Shown: positions 19,281 to 28,529 of the stretch, piece by piece | Layout of the letters: each line of letters starts with the position of its first letter | Position numbering within the stretch: the stretch's first letter is position 1 | Assembly (NCBI GenBank): GCA_947593955.1 | Contig: CANQDV010000003.1 | Span: 1 to 50,269, forward strand | Origin: an uncultured Bacilli bacterium | GTDB taxonomy: Bacteria; Bacillota_I; Bacilli_A; RF39; UBA660 | Length of the DNA stretch: 50,269 bases | Direction: 5' to 3' | Notes under the pieces: generated by a model | Told to the model about the DNA's origin: nothing | Seen by the model: the letters and a program-made list of their open reading frames with translations, nothing else | Database searches by the model: none | Position numbers and translations under genes: made by a program

Positions 19281-20474
19281 TTACTTCACTCTCCCTATAA
19301 AATCATAATCATATTGATCAAATACAATGGAACCACCTTCATATAAAAATAATACTTTAGAAATATTATTATCTTTAACATAGGTAGTAAGATTAAAATC
19401 ATGGTCTATAAATTCATCATAACGAAGATTAATCACATGCGTTTTGTTAAAGGAAGCGGCAATTAGATAATCAATTTGCCATGCATAAGAATCCGACATA
19501 ATAAGTAGATTTTCTTTATCAGGTTGATGATAATCATAAACGATATTACCATATTGACCATTAAAATATTGGATATAGTAGTCATAATATGGATTAGCTT
19601 TACCTTCTATTAGTTTTCTTGGTTTAAATAATTCATCAGGTTCTTTACCATTTACTAATACACTGTATTCTAAATTGATATCAACGTCTTCAATATAATC
19701 AGCTATTTGTCGATTCATAACGGATTTAGCTAATGATCCATAGTATTTTTGCGATGTTAAAGTCTTTATTTCTAAATTTAACTTTTTATCGGCATCAAGC
19801 ATATCTAAAATATCGTAATAACCTTTAAGAGCGCCATGCATATTCCAATGATGATCGGTAGCATAAAACATTTCTCTATATTCATCAACACTATTAACTT
19901 CTAAATGTTTTACCTTAATTTTATCATCTAAACCCTCTTCAAATTTTGTAACATATGAAAATAAATTATTATTTTTAACGTTGGTTATTTGATAAATTGT
20001 TGGTAAATAAATATAAATATCATAGTCATTTTTAGCTAGATTATTAAAGTAATCAATTTGCTTATCTACCCTATTATTGAGTTCTTCATCATCTAAACTA
20101 GTTTCATAATAATAAAACTTTTTATCTTTATTATAAAACATATATTCATTAGCATTATTGGTTTTTAAAGGAACATTCTGATAAAATAATTTATTAGTGT
20201 GATAATTTAGACCTTGATATAATTCATTTATTTGAATATAAAAAGGAAAATAATTATTAGCTCTATTTTCAACAGATACTTTTAAAGATGAAAACTTATT
20301 TTCTAATTTGTCTATTATATTATTAACTTTTTTGGCTTCATACACTTGCCAATTGTCAGTTCTTATAAATTCGACTACATTTAGCTTTATTAAAACGTGT
20401 TTTAAACCTAGCCATATAAATGATCCATAAATTATTACTAAAAATAAAATTACAAATTTCTTATCTTTTTTCAT
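19281..20474 (-). CDS. DHHW/AlgJ-like SGNH-fold protein, partner of the MBOAT acyltransferase
   Basis: FYATDHHWNMHGALKGYYDIL; LLIMSDSYAW; adjacent to MBOAT. Confidence 0.88.
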   Translation of the reverse strand: MKKDKKFVILFLVIIYGSFIWLGLKHVLIKLNVVEFIRTDNWQVYEAKKVNNIIDKLENKFSSLKVSVENRANNYFPFYIQINELYQGLNYHTNKLFYQNVPLKTNNANEYMFYNKDKKFYYYETSLDDEELNNRVDKQIDYFNNLAKNDYDIYIYLPTIYQITNVKNNNLFSYVTKFEEGLDDKIKVKHLEVNSVDEYREMFYATDHHWNMHGALKGYYDILDMLDADKKLNLEIKTLTSQKYYGSLAKSVMNRQIADYIEDVDINLEYSVLVNGKEPDELFKPRKLIEGKANPYYDYYIQYFNGQYGNIVYDYHQPDKENLLIMSDSYAWQIDYLIAASFNKTHVINLRYDEFIDHDFNLTTYVKDNNISKVLFLYEGGSIVFDQYDYDFIGRVK

Positions 20475-20569
20475 ACTTACCTCTTATATCTAATCAAATT
20501 TTACCATAATTTGTGATAGTATAAAATAAATAATTGTAAGTTAAATAAAAAAAGATTAATTAGCTTCAC

Positions 20570-21475
20570 TTAATTAACCTTCTTTTCGTTTAAATATTCA
20601 ATCGCTCCCATAGCAGCAATAGTACCATCACTTGTAGCTACTGTTATTTGTTTAACCGCTTTATCTCGACAATCACCCGCTACAAAGACACCAGGTATAC
20701 TAGTCTTACAATTACTAGTTTCAATATAACCATATTTATTTAAAGGTAAAATATCTTTAACAATAACACTTTGAGGTATTAAACCAATTGATATAAACAT
20801 TCCATCTAAAGAAATTTCTTTATCGATACCATTAGTACTTATTTTAATGCTCTTTAATTCCTCTTCACCAATTATTTCTTTAACTTTAGAGGATAATATT
20901 ACTTCTACATTGTTTTTTTCATGTAATTTTGTAATAAGGGCATCCTCGGCAGTAAGATGGTCTAAGTCTTGAATTAAATATACTTTCTTGACATATTCAC
21001 TAAGTGCTAAAGCATTTACTACAGCACTATTACCGCCACCGATAACAGCAACAGTTTTGTTTTTGTAGAAAGCACCATCACATGATACACAAAAATGAAT
21101 ACCTTTACCAATTAAATTTATTTCATTATCAAGACCTAATAATCTATATTTAGAACCAGTAGCAATTATTAAACTTCTTCCTTCATAGATATTATCTTCT
21201 CCGATCACTTTAACAGTATCTGTAACTTCTATTTTTTTTGCTTCATCTAATTCAATTTCTACCCCTAAATTATTTGCTTGTTCATACATACTATTAGCAA
21301 GTTCACTACCACTTATTGAAGTATAACCTGGATAATTTTCAATAAGTGGTGAAGAGGCCATTTGGCCTCCTATTGTCTCTTTTTCCAAAATAAGAACTTT
21401 TTTTCCAGCACGTGACATATATATTCCCGCCGTCATTCCTGCTGGTCCACATCCTATAATAATTACGTCGTACAT
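20570..21475 (-). CDS. trxB: thioredoxin-disulfide reductase
   Basis: IIGCGPAGMTAGIYMSRAGKKVLILEK, redox motif CVSCDGAF, VAGDCRDK. Confidence 0.95.
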   Translation of the reverse strand: MYDVIIIGCGPAGMTAGIYMSRAGKKVLILEKETIGGQMASSPLIENYPGYTSISGSELANSMYEQANNLGVEIELDEAKKIEVTDTVKVIGEDNIYEGRSLIIATGSKYRLLGLDNEINLIGKGIHFCVSCDGAFYKNKTVAVIGGGNSAVVNALALSEYVKKVYLIQDLDHLTAEDALITKLHEKNNVEVILSSKVKEIIGEEELKSIKISTNGIDKEISLDGMFISIGLIPQSVIVKDILPLNKYGYIETSNCKTSIPGVFVAGDCRDKAVKQITVATSDGTIAAMGAIEYLNEKKVN

Positions 21476-21482
21476 AATCTTC

Positions 21483-23855
21483 CTATTTTGAGTATTCCTC
21501 TATAAATTTTTTAATATTAGATAAATTTACAATATTTTTAACTTCACCTTTATGAATTACTACTAAAGTAGGAGCTTGTTTAACACCATATTGTTTAGTC
21601 ATTTCAGCATTTTCTTCAGCATCAACAAATTCAAATTTAATTTTATCTTTATTTAATAATTTTTCTGCCATTTTGCAATTAGGACATGTCTTTGTTCCAA
21701 ACAACATTATCCCATCTTTTGCTTTACAAGTACAAGATGATTCTTCTTTCTCTTCTTTACAACAACTTTTATCTTTTAAAGTAGAGCAATTTAAATCATA
21801 TAATTTTCTATCTTTATATTCTTGAGCTTTACCATCATTCCAATTTTTAACAGGACGATAGTATCCAGTTATTCTACTATAAACTTCTGTTTCTTCTCCA
21901 CAGATAGGACATTTTGTCTCTTCTCCTACGATATAGCCATGATTTTTACATACAGAATATACTGGAGATAAAGTATAGTATGGTAAGCGATAATTTTCAG
22001 CAATTTTTCTAACTAAATTAGCAGCAGCCTTCCAATCGCTTAATCTTTCTCCAAGGAAAGCATGGAATACAGTACCAGAAGTATATAATGTTTGTAATTC
22101 ATCTTGAATATCTAAAGCTTCAAATATATCACTAGTAAATCCTACTGGTAAATGAGAGCTGTTAGTATAATATGGTGTTTCTCCTTCTTTAGCAGCGGTA
22201 ATAATGTCTGGATAAATACTCTTATCTTTTTTCGCAAAACGATAAGTAGTTGATTCTGCAGGAGTAGCCTCTAAGTTATATAAATCTCCATATTCTTCTT
22301 GATAATCAGATAATTTTTCTCTCATAAAGTTTAGTACATCTTTAGTAAATTGTTGAGATTCTTTATTTGTTAAATCTTTTTTAATCCATTTAGCATTTAA
22401 ACATGCTTCATTCATACCAACTAATCCAATTGTTGAAAAATGGTTATTGAAAGTTCCTAAATATCTTTTAGTATATGGATATAATCCTTCGTTCAATAAT
22501 TTAGTAATAACATTCCTTTTAACTTTTAGACTTCTTGCTGCAATATTCATCATTTTTTCCAAACGTGAATAGAACTCTTTTTCATCTTTTGATAAGTAAG
22601 CAATCCTTGGCATATTGATAGTTACAACACCAATAGATCCAGTAGATTCACCACTTCCAAAATATCCTCCTGATTTCTTTCTTAATTCTCTTAAATCAAG
22701 ACGTAAACGACAACACATACTACGAACATCACTTGGTTCCATATCGCTATTAATATAGTTTGAAAAATATGGAGTACCGTATTTAGCAGTCATTTCAAAT
22801 AATAATTTATTATTTTCAGTTTCTGACCAATCAAAGTTTTTAGTAATTGAATATGTTGGAATAGGATATTGGAATCCCCTACCATTAGCATCTCCTTCAA
22901 TCATTATTTCAATGAAAGCTTTATTAACCATATCCATTTCTTTTTGACAATCTTTATATTTAAAGTCAACCTCTTGACCACCTATAATACAATTTAATTC
23001 AGCTAAATCATTAGGAACAACCCAGTCTAATGTAATATTAGTAAATGGTGCTTGAGTTCCCCATCTACTTGGAGTATTAACTCCATAGACAAATGATTGA
23101 ATACATTGTTTAGTTTGTTTATATGTTAAATTATCAATCTTAACAAAAGGTGCTAAATAAGTATCGAATGATGAGAAAGCTTGAGCTCCTGCCCATTCAT
23201 TTTGCATTATTCCTAGGAAGTTTACCATTTGGTTACATAATGTTGATAAATGTCTAGCTGGTGATGAGGTAATTTTACCAGGAATACCACCTAAACCTTC
23301 TTGAATTAATTGTTTTAAACTCCATCCTGCACAATAACCAGTTAACATTGATAAATCATGCAAATGAAGGTCACAATTACGATGAGCATCGGCGATTTCA
23401 TCATCATATACTTCACTTAACCAATAATTAGCAGTTATAGCTCCAGAGTTACTTAGAATTAATCCTCCGACAGAATATGTAACAGTTGAATTTTCTTTTA
23501 CGCGCCAGTCAGTAACATTAATATAGCTATTAACGACATCTTTATAGTCAAGAATAGTTGATTTCATATTACGCATTTTATCATGTAGGCGACGATACAA
23601 GATATAGGCCTTAGCAACATCAGCATACCCTGCTTTAATTAAGACACTTTCTACACTATCTTGAATATCCTCAACACTAATGATGTTATCAACTATTTTA
23701 TTTTGAAAATCAGCTGTAACTTTTAAAGCTAAAAAATCAATTACCTCTCCATCATATTTTGCTTCTTCAGCTTCAAAAGCTTTTGTAATAGCGTCTGATA
23801 TTTTTTTGATTTCAAATGGAACTATTTTTCCTTCTCTTTTTCTTACTTTATACAT
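21483..23855 (-). CDS. nrdD: anaerobic ribonucleoside-triphosphate reductase with C-terminal redoxin domain
   Basis: ATP-cone N-terminus, LTGYCAGWSL, MCCRLRLD, CKNHGY..CPICG zinc site, RITGYY glycyl-radical motif; C-terminal FGTKTCPNCKMAEKLL..VKQAPTLVV redoxin. Confidence 0.97.
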   Translation of the reverse strand: MYKVRKREGKIVPFEIKKISDAITKAFEAEEAKYDGEVIDFLALKVTADFQNKIVDNIISVEDIQDSVESVLIKAGYADVAKAYILYRRLHDKMRNMKSTILDYKDVVNSYINVTDWRVKENSTVTYSVGGLILSNSGAITANYWLSEVYDDEIADAHRNCDLHLHDLSMLTGYCAGWSLKQLIQEGLGGIPGKITSSPARHLSTLCNQMVNFLGIMQNEWAGAQAFSSFDTYLAPFVKIDNLTYKQTKQCIQSFVYGVNTPSRWGTQAPFTNITLDWVVPNDLAELNCIIGGQEVDFKYKDCQKEMDMVNKAFIEIMIEGDANGRGFQYPIPTYSITKNFDWSETENNKLLFEMTAKYGTPYFSNYINSDMEPSDVRSMCCRLRLDLRELRKKSGGYFGSGESTGSIGVVTINMPRIAYLSKDEKEFYSRLEKMMNIAARSLKVKRNVITKLLNEGLYPYTKRYLGTFNNHFSTIGLVGMNEACLNAKWIKKDLTNKESQQFTKDVLNFMREKLSDYQEEYGDLYNLEATPAESTTYRFAKKDKSIYPDIITAAKEGETPYYTNSSHLPVGFTSDIFEALDIQDELQTLYTSGTVFHAFLGERLSDWKAAANLVRKIAENYRLPYYTLSPVYSVCKNHGYIVGEETKCPICGEETEVYSRITGYYRPVKNWNDGKAQEYKDRKLYDLNCSTLKDKSCCKEEKEESSCTCKAKDGIMLFGTKTCPNCKMAEKLLNKDKIKFEFVDAEENAEMTKQYGVKQAPTLVVIHKGEVKNIVNLSNIKKFIEEYSK

Positions 23856-23877
23856 TTCTTATACACTCCTTCTTTTT

Positions 23878-24567
23878 CTATATTCCTCTAACTGTAACGT
23901 TAGGATATACTACATTCAAATTTTTTTGTAAATCTTTAAGCTCTTCTATACTAAAACCTAATAAACCTTTCTCTAAAACTTCGTTGCAATCTCTATAATT
24001 TTGAATATAATATTTTGAATTTGGTTTTATATAATCACATATTTTATGAATTTGACCTAAATCGTGCAATTGTTTAACAACGGTTGTTCTAAATTCATAA
24101 TCTATGGAAGAACTTTCAATTATTTCAATACTTCTTTTAATATTGGCTATATTAATACTGTTAACTCCAGCTGTCTTATCATAATTGATAAAGTCATTTT
24201 TTATATCCATAGCTATATAATCAACTAAGTTATTATCAATTAATTTTTTTAAACGACTTGGACTACTTCCATTCGTATCTAATTTCACCAAGTAACCCAT
24301 ATCTTTTATTTCTTTAATAAAATCTTCTATATCTTCTTGTAATAATGGTTCTCCCCCACTTATTACAACACCATCTAGCAATCCTTTTCTTTTTCTTAAA
24401 TATGTTAATACTTCTTCTACAGAAATATTGTTATCATTTTGTGGCCCTAGAAGATCTTTATTATGGCAGAAAGGACATCTAAAATTACATCCTTGAGTAA
24501 ATATTAAACATGCTACTTTACCAGGATAATCTAATAAAGTTAACTTTTGCATTCCACTAATTCTCAT
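23878..24567 (-). CDS. nrdG: anaerobic RNR-activating radical SAM protein
   Basis: MQKLTLLDYPGKVACLIFTQGCNFRCPFCHNKDLL; ISGGEPLLQ. Confidence 0.94.
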   Translation of the reverse strand: MRISGMQKLTLLDYPGKVACLIFTQGCNFRCPFCHNKDLLGPQNDNNISVEEVLTYLRKRKGLLDGVVISGGEPLLQEDIEDFIKEIKDMGYLVKLDTNGSSPSRLKKLIDNNLVDYIAMDIKNDFINYDKTAGVNSINIANIKRSIEIIESSSIDYEFRTTVVKQLHDLGQIHKICDYIKPNSKYYIQNYRDCNEVLEKGLLGFSIEELKDLQKNLNVVYPNVTVRGI

Positions 24568-24572
24568 ATTTC

Positions 24573-26552
24573 CTACTTTCTAACGCTGAATTTAATAAAG
24601 CCAACGTCTTTATCTAATGCCAAATTTAAATATTCAACCAATTTCTTAATACTTGTATTTTTAGATATATGTACTTCTACTAAGCATCCACCCGTTAATT
24701 TCTTTTGACACTTACCAATATACTCAAAGAATTCATTCATATCATTCTTATTTTTCTCTATATTGTCGATTCGTCCATATATGGTTTTATCAGTTATATC
24801 TTTTCTGATACCATAAATAGCTTTATCCAATTCCATTAATTTTTTTAATGGTCGATATTTATTGGTTTCACTAACCACAAAATTTAAATTAGATTCACTA
24901 GTATATTTTTGACTTTTTAAATAAACATAATTAATAATGTCATAAATTAGTTTTTTTCTTTTTTCTTCGTCATTTTCTAAACACATAGCGCATTCATAAA
25001 GACCAGCAAGTTCTATATTTAAAACTCCTTTTTTAATAACTTTACGAATTTTTTGCCCTGGTTCTAATTTATCATCATCAATAATATTGTGTTTAAATAT
25101 TATTTGATAATTATCTCTATTTTTATCGCCAATTGTTTCAAATATAGATATCAAAGCATTTTTAGCTAACTCTAATGTCTCATCTAATTCTAAATAAAAC
25201 TCCTCTTTGCTTTTATCTATACCCTTTAGTCCTAATCTTCCCATATTTATCGATACTGAAGACACAATCATTCGACCTTTTGTTCCTTTATCATCATAAG
25301 TTGGATTTTCAAAAATTCTTTTTCCATTGCTGAAGTATTCAGCATATTTTTCATCTTCTTTGTTATAACTGTTATCTACAAAAGCAAAAGCTATATTTTT
25401 TTCATCTATTACTAGTTGACTAACTTTATTTAATAATTCTATACTACTATCTTTTTTTACTATAAATATCGTCGTAACATTATCAAGTCTATCGATATTC
25501 TCTAATGTTTTTAAATAACAATTATTAATTATTAATCCCTCAAAACTATCGTCACAACCTATAGAAATAACATATTTTTTATTTTCTTTATAATTGTTAT
25601 TAAGAGAACTTAATATTTTTGTTAAATCTTGCTTTAGAGATTCTAAAACGAATTCCATACTGTCATTATAAGCTGATTCAAAAATATCTTTTACTCTTCT
25701 ATTATATATAAACGAATTAAATATATCGGTTTCAAAGCTAGTAATTGATTCTTTATCAATAATTTCTTCTACCTTTTTAAAGTTTATATATTCTAAATAA
25801 CCTGCTACTTCTAAATATTTTTGCAATAGTCTTTTAAATTCTTTTTTGAATCTATCTATTACTACCTTAGTTAATAAATAGTCTATTGAATCAATAGCTA
25901 TTTCACCATCTATTTCGTTTTTAGCATCTAATGCTTCGATAATAAAACTATTAGGGAAATCTTCTTTAATAACGTTGTCAAATATTAAATGTGTCGATGA
26001 TAATTTTCCTAAGTTTATATAGTCTAAGTTGTGAATATAGATACTACCTTCTTCATGAGCTCTTACTAATTTGTTATCTAATATATATGTTTTGGTATAT
26101 TCCGCAGCAATAGTTTTTCCAAAATCAAGTAAAATTTCATTAGGTTTGTTGTTAAATGTTTCTTTGTTGCTATTAACAATTCGTTCAATGGCTTTAGCAA
26201 ATTTGTGTTGTTGTTTTATTCCAAAAGCTTTTCTCGATGCTGCTCTTCTAATTCGATAATCACTAAAGGCAAAGTAAACATCATCAAATTTGTTTTCTTT
26301 TAGTTTTGTTTCGATGATGTCTTGTATATCTTCCACATTAATAGTTTTTCTCTCTTCGTAATTATCAATAATATACTTTAAGACATCTTCATACACTTTA
26401 TTAATTTCTTTTTCAGAGTCATCTTGACTAATTTGATCGAAAGCTTTTTTGATGGCCACAGCAATTTTGTTATTATTAAAGTCAACTCGCTGACCACTTC
26501 GTTTTACTACAACCAAATCTTTTATTTTTGTTAAATCAATTAAATTGTTCAT
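24573..26552 (-). CDS. ATP-cone + NrdD-like paralogue, probably catalytically inactive
   Basis: ATP-cone VVKRSGQRVDFNNNKIAVAIKKAF; NrdD-like IYIHNLDYINLGKLSSTHL and VSINMGRLG segments; lacks zinc site and glycyl-radical RxxGY C-terminus. Confidence 0.8.
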   Translation of the reverse strand: MNNLIDLTKIKDLVVVKRSGQRVDFNNNKIAVAIKKAFDQISQDDSEKEINKVYEDVLKYIIDNYEERKTINVEDIQDIIETKLKENKFDDVYFAFSDYRIRRAASRKAFGIKQQHKFAKAIERIVNSNKETFNNKPNEILLDFGKTIAAEYTKTYILDNKLVRAHEEGSIYIHNLDYINLGKLSSTHLIFDNVIKEDFPNSFIIEALDAKNEIDGEIAIDSIDYLLTKVVIDRFKKEFKRLLQKYLEVAGYLEYINFKKVEEIIDKESITSFETDIFNSFIYNRRVKDIFESAYNDSMEFVLESLKQDLTKILSSLNNNYKENKKYVISIGCDDSFEGLIINNCYLKTLENIDRLDNVTTIFIVKKDSSIELLNKVSQLVIDEKNIAFAFVDNSYNKEDEKYAEYFSNGKRIFENPTYDDKGTKGRMIVSSVSINMGRLGLKGIDKSKEEFYLELDETLELAKNALISIFETIGDKNRDNYQIIFKHNIIDDDKLEPGQKIRKVIKKGVLNIELAGLYECAMCLENDEEKRKKLIYDIINYVYLKSQKYTSESNLNFVVSETNKYRPLKKLMELDKAIYGIRKDITDKTIYGRIDNIEKNKNDMNEFFEYIGKCQKKLTGGCLVEVHISKNTSIKKLVEYLNLALDKDVGFIKFSVRK

Positions 26553-26579
26553 AACCTCACCTATTTTTTACTTAACATC

Positions 26580-26608
26580 ATCATACCAAAGTCATTATTT
26601 TATGTCAA
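26580..26608 (-). promoter_or_regulatory. sigma-A promoter for the NrdD-like/nrdG/nrdD/trxB gene run
   Basis: TTGACA-N17-TATGAT on the minus strand. Confidence 0.75.
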
Positions 26609-26977
26609 TATTTTTTTTGACAAAAAAATATTTTTTCTGGACATTATCATTTCAATCAAGCTTAAAAAATTCTAAAAAAAACAAAAAGAACCAATTAGGG
26701 CCAATAAAATTAAGCATTTATGTATTGTTTTCCGTTAAAATGCCCTTATTTATTGGGTTTACACATCCTTGACGATTGTTAAACTTTTAGTTATCTTTAC
26801 TAACATTCAAGACTTTTGAAAATGTTTTTTTCGCTGTTTTTTCATAGATGTTAATTATAACAATTGCAATAAAATGATAAAAAAAACACATAAGTATTGC
26901 CGTGAAATAAGTTTTTCATGAAAACAATAGAATTTACAAGACTAAATATGATAAAATAAAATTAATCAAGAAAAGAT

Positions 26978-27727
26978 GTGAAGCAAATGAAAAAACAAGA
27001 TAATTATAAAATACAAGTATGTGATGTTTATAAAACCTTTAATCTTATTTTTGATAAACCCCATACTTTAAAAGAACGTTTTATAAAATCCAAAATAAGG
27101 AAGAAACAAACTTTTGAAGCTCTCAAAAATATTAATATAAATATTACTGAAGGAGAAATGGTTGCTATTATTGGAAATAACGGTTCTGGTAAGTCAACTC
27201 TTTTAAAACTTATTTCTAAAATAATATATCCTTCTAAGGGAAAAATAATTACAAGCGGAAAAGTAACTTCCCTATTAGAGTTGGGGGCAGGATTCCATGC
27301 TGACTTTACTGGTCGGGAAAATATTTATTTCAATGCATCTATTTTTGGATTAACCAAGAAAGAAATAGATAAAAGAATAAATGATATTATTGAATTTTCG
27401 GAATTAAATGAATTTATTGATTTACCAGTTAGAACTTATTCTTCTGGTATGTATATGCGTCTTGCTTTTTCGATTGCTATTCATGTTGATGCTGAAATAC
27501 TATTATTTGATGAAATTTTAGCAGTTGGTGACCAACATTTTCAACAAAAATGTTTTAACAAATTAGAAGAAATCAAAAATAATAATAAAACCATCGTGGT
27601 TGTTACCCATAATTTAGATAGCGTAGTTGAATTATGCAATCGTACAATCTGGTTAGATAAAGGTGCTATTCGCATGGATGGTCCTTCAAAAGAGGTCGTT
27701 ACAGAATATTTGAAGGAGTGTGAATAA
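26978..27727 (+). CDS. tagH: teichoic acid/polysaccharide ABC exporter ATPase (TagH-like)
   Basis: Walker A IIGNNGSGKSTLLKL; LLELGAGFHADFTGRENIY; YSSGMYMRLAFSIA; likely ATG at 26987. Confidence 0.9.
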   Translation: MKQMKKQDNYKIQVCDVYKTFNLIFDKPHTLKERFIKSKIRKKQTFEALKNININITEGEMVAIIGNNGSGKSTLLKLISKIIYPSKGKIITSGKVTSLLELGAGFHADFTGRENIYFNASIFGLTKKEIDKRINDIIEFSELNEFIDLPVRTYSSGMYMRLAFSIAIHVDAEILLFDEILAVGDQHFQQKCFNKLEEIKNNNKTIVVVTHNLDSVVELCNRTIWLDKGAIRMDGPSKEVVTEYLKECE

Positions 27728-28496
27728 AATGATCAAAGATTTATATAATTATCGCGAATTATTAAAAAATAACATCAAAAAAGAAGTAAGAGGTAGATAT
27801 AAAGGTTCTATTTTAGGAATTCTGTGGTCATTTATCAATCCATTATTACAAACCTTTATATATGCCATAATATTTCCATTAATATTAGGTCACGTTGAGG
27901 TTCATTACACATCTTTTTTAATTATTGGTGTCTTTGCTTGGTTCTTTTTTATCAACACCGTTGCTACTGGTAATAAAGCAATTATCAATAATGCTAACAT
28001 CATCAATAAAATTTATTTTCCTAGAGAAATACTTCCTATATCGACAACTACTAGCGGTCTTATTAATTTCTTATTTTCCCTACCCATTATTATTGGTTTT
28101 ATTTTAATAGATCGAGTTGGTATTAGTATTCATATCTTATTATTACCTCTTATTATTTTTATAGAGTATATACTAATTCTTGGAATTGTATTTATTACCA
28201 GTAGTATTACTGTCTATTTAAGAGATTTTGAATTTATAATAAATTTTGCCACTAATCTTCTCTTCTATGCTACACCAATAATATATTACATTTCATCAAT
28301 CCCAAGTAAATGGCATTGGATAATAAAAATAAATCCCATGACTAATATAATAGGTAGCCTAAGAGATATTCTTTTATATCATAATTGGCCAAATTTACAT
28401 TCTTTATTACTAGCATTTATAAGTAGTGTAATAATATTAATAATTGGTTTAATAATTTTTAAAAAGTTAGAAAAAAACTTTTCTGAAGAATTATAA
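27720..28496 (+). CDS. tagG: polysaccharide ABC exporter permease (TagG-like, ABC-2)
   Basis: VRGRYKGSILGILWSFINPLLQTFIYAIIF; overlaps tagH. Confidence 0.9.
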   Translation: MNKMIKDLYNYRELLKNNIKKEVRGRYKGSILGILWSFINPLLQTFIYAIIFPLILGHVEVHYTSFLIIGVFAWFFFINTVATGNKAIINNANIINKIYFPREILPISTTTSGLINFLFSLPIIIGFILIDRVGISIHILLLPLIIFIEYILILGIVFITSSITVYLRDFEFIINFATNLLFYATPIIYYISSIPSKWHWIIKINPMTNIIGSLRDILLYHNWPNLHSLLLAFISSVIILIIGLIIFKKLEKNFSEEL

Positions 28497-28497
28497 A

Positions 28498-28524
28498 AAC
28501 AACTTTCGTAATTTGAAAGTTGTT
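28498..28524 (+). terminator. rho-independent terminator after tagGH
   Basis: AACAACTTTC-GTAATTT-GAAAGTTGTT + T tract. Confidence 0.85.
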
Positions 28525-28529
28525 TTTTT

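Noticed and set aside
17909-20474. MBOAT + DHHW pair as a novel system
   Set aside because: Known surface-polysaccharide O-acetylation pair common in Firmicutes.
26545-26772. 75 aa plus-strand ORF upstream of tagH
   Set aside because: Overlaps the nrd-side promoter and A/T tracts; low-complexity translation and no SD.
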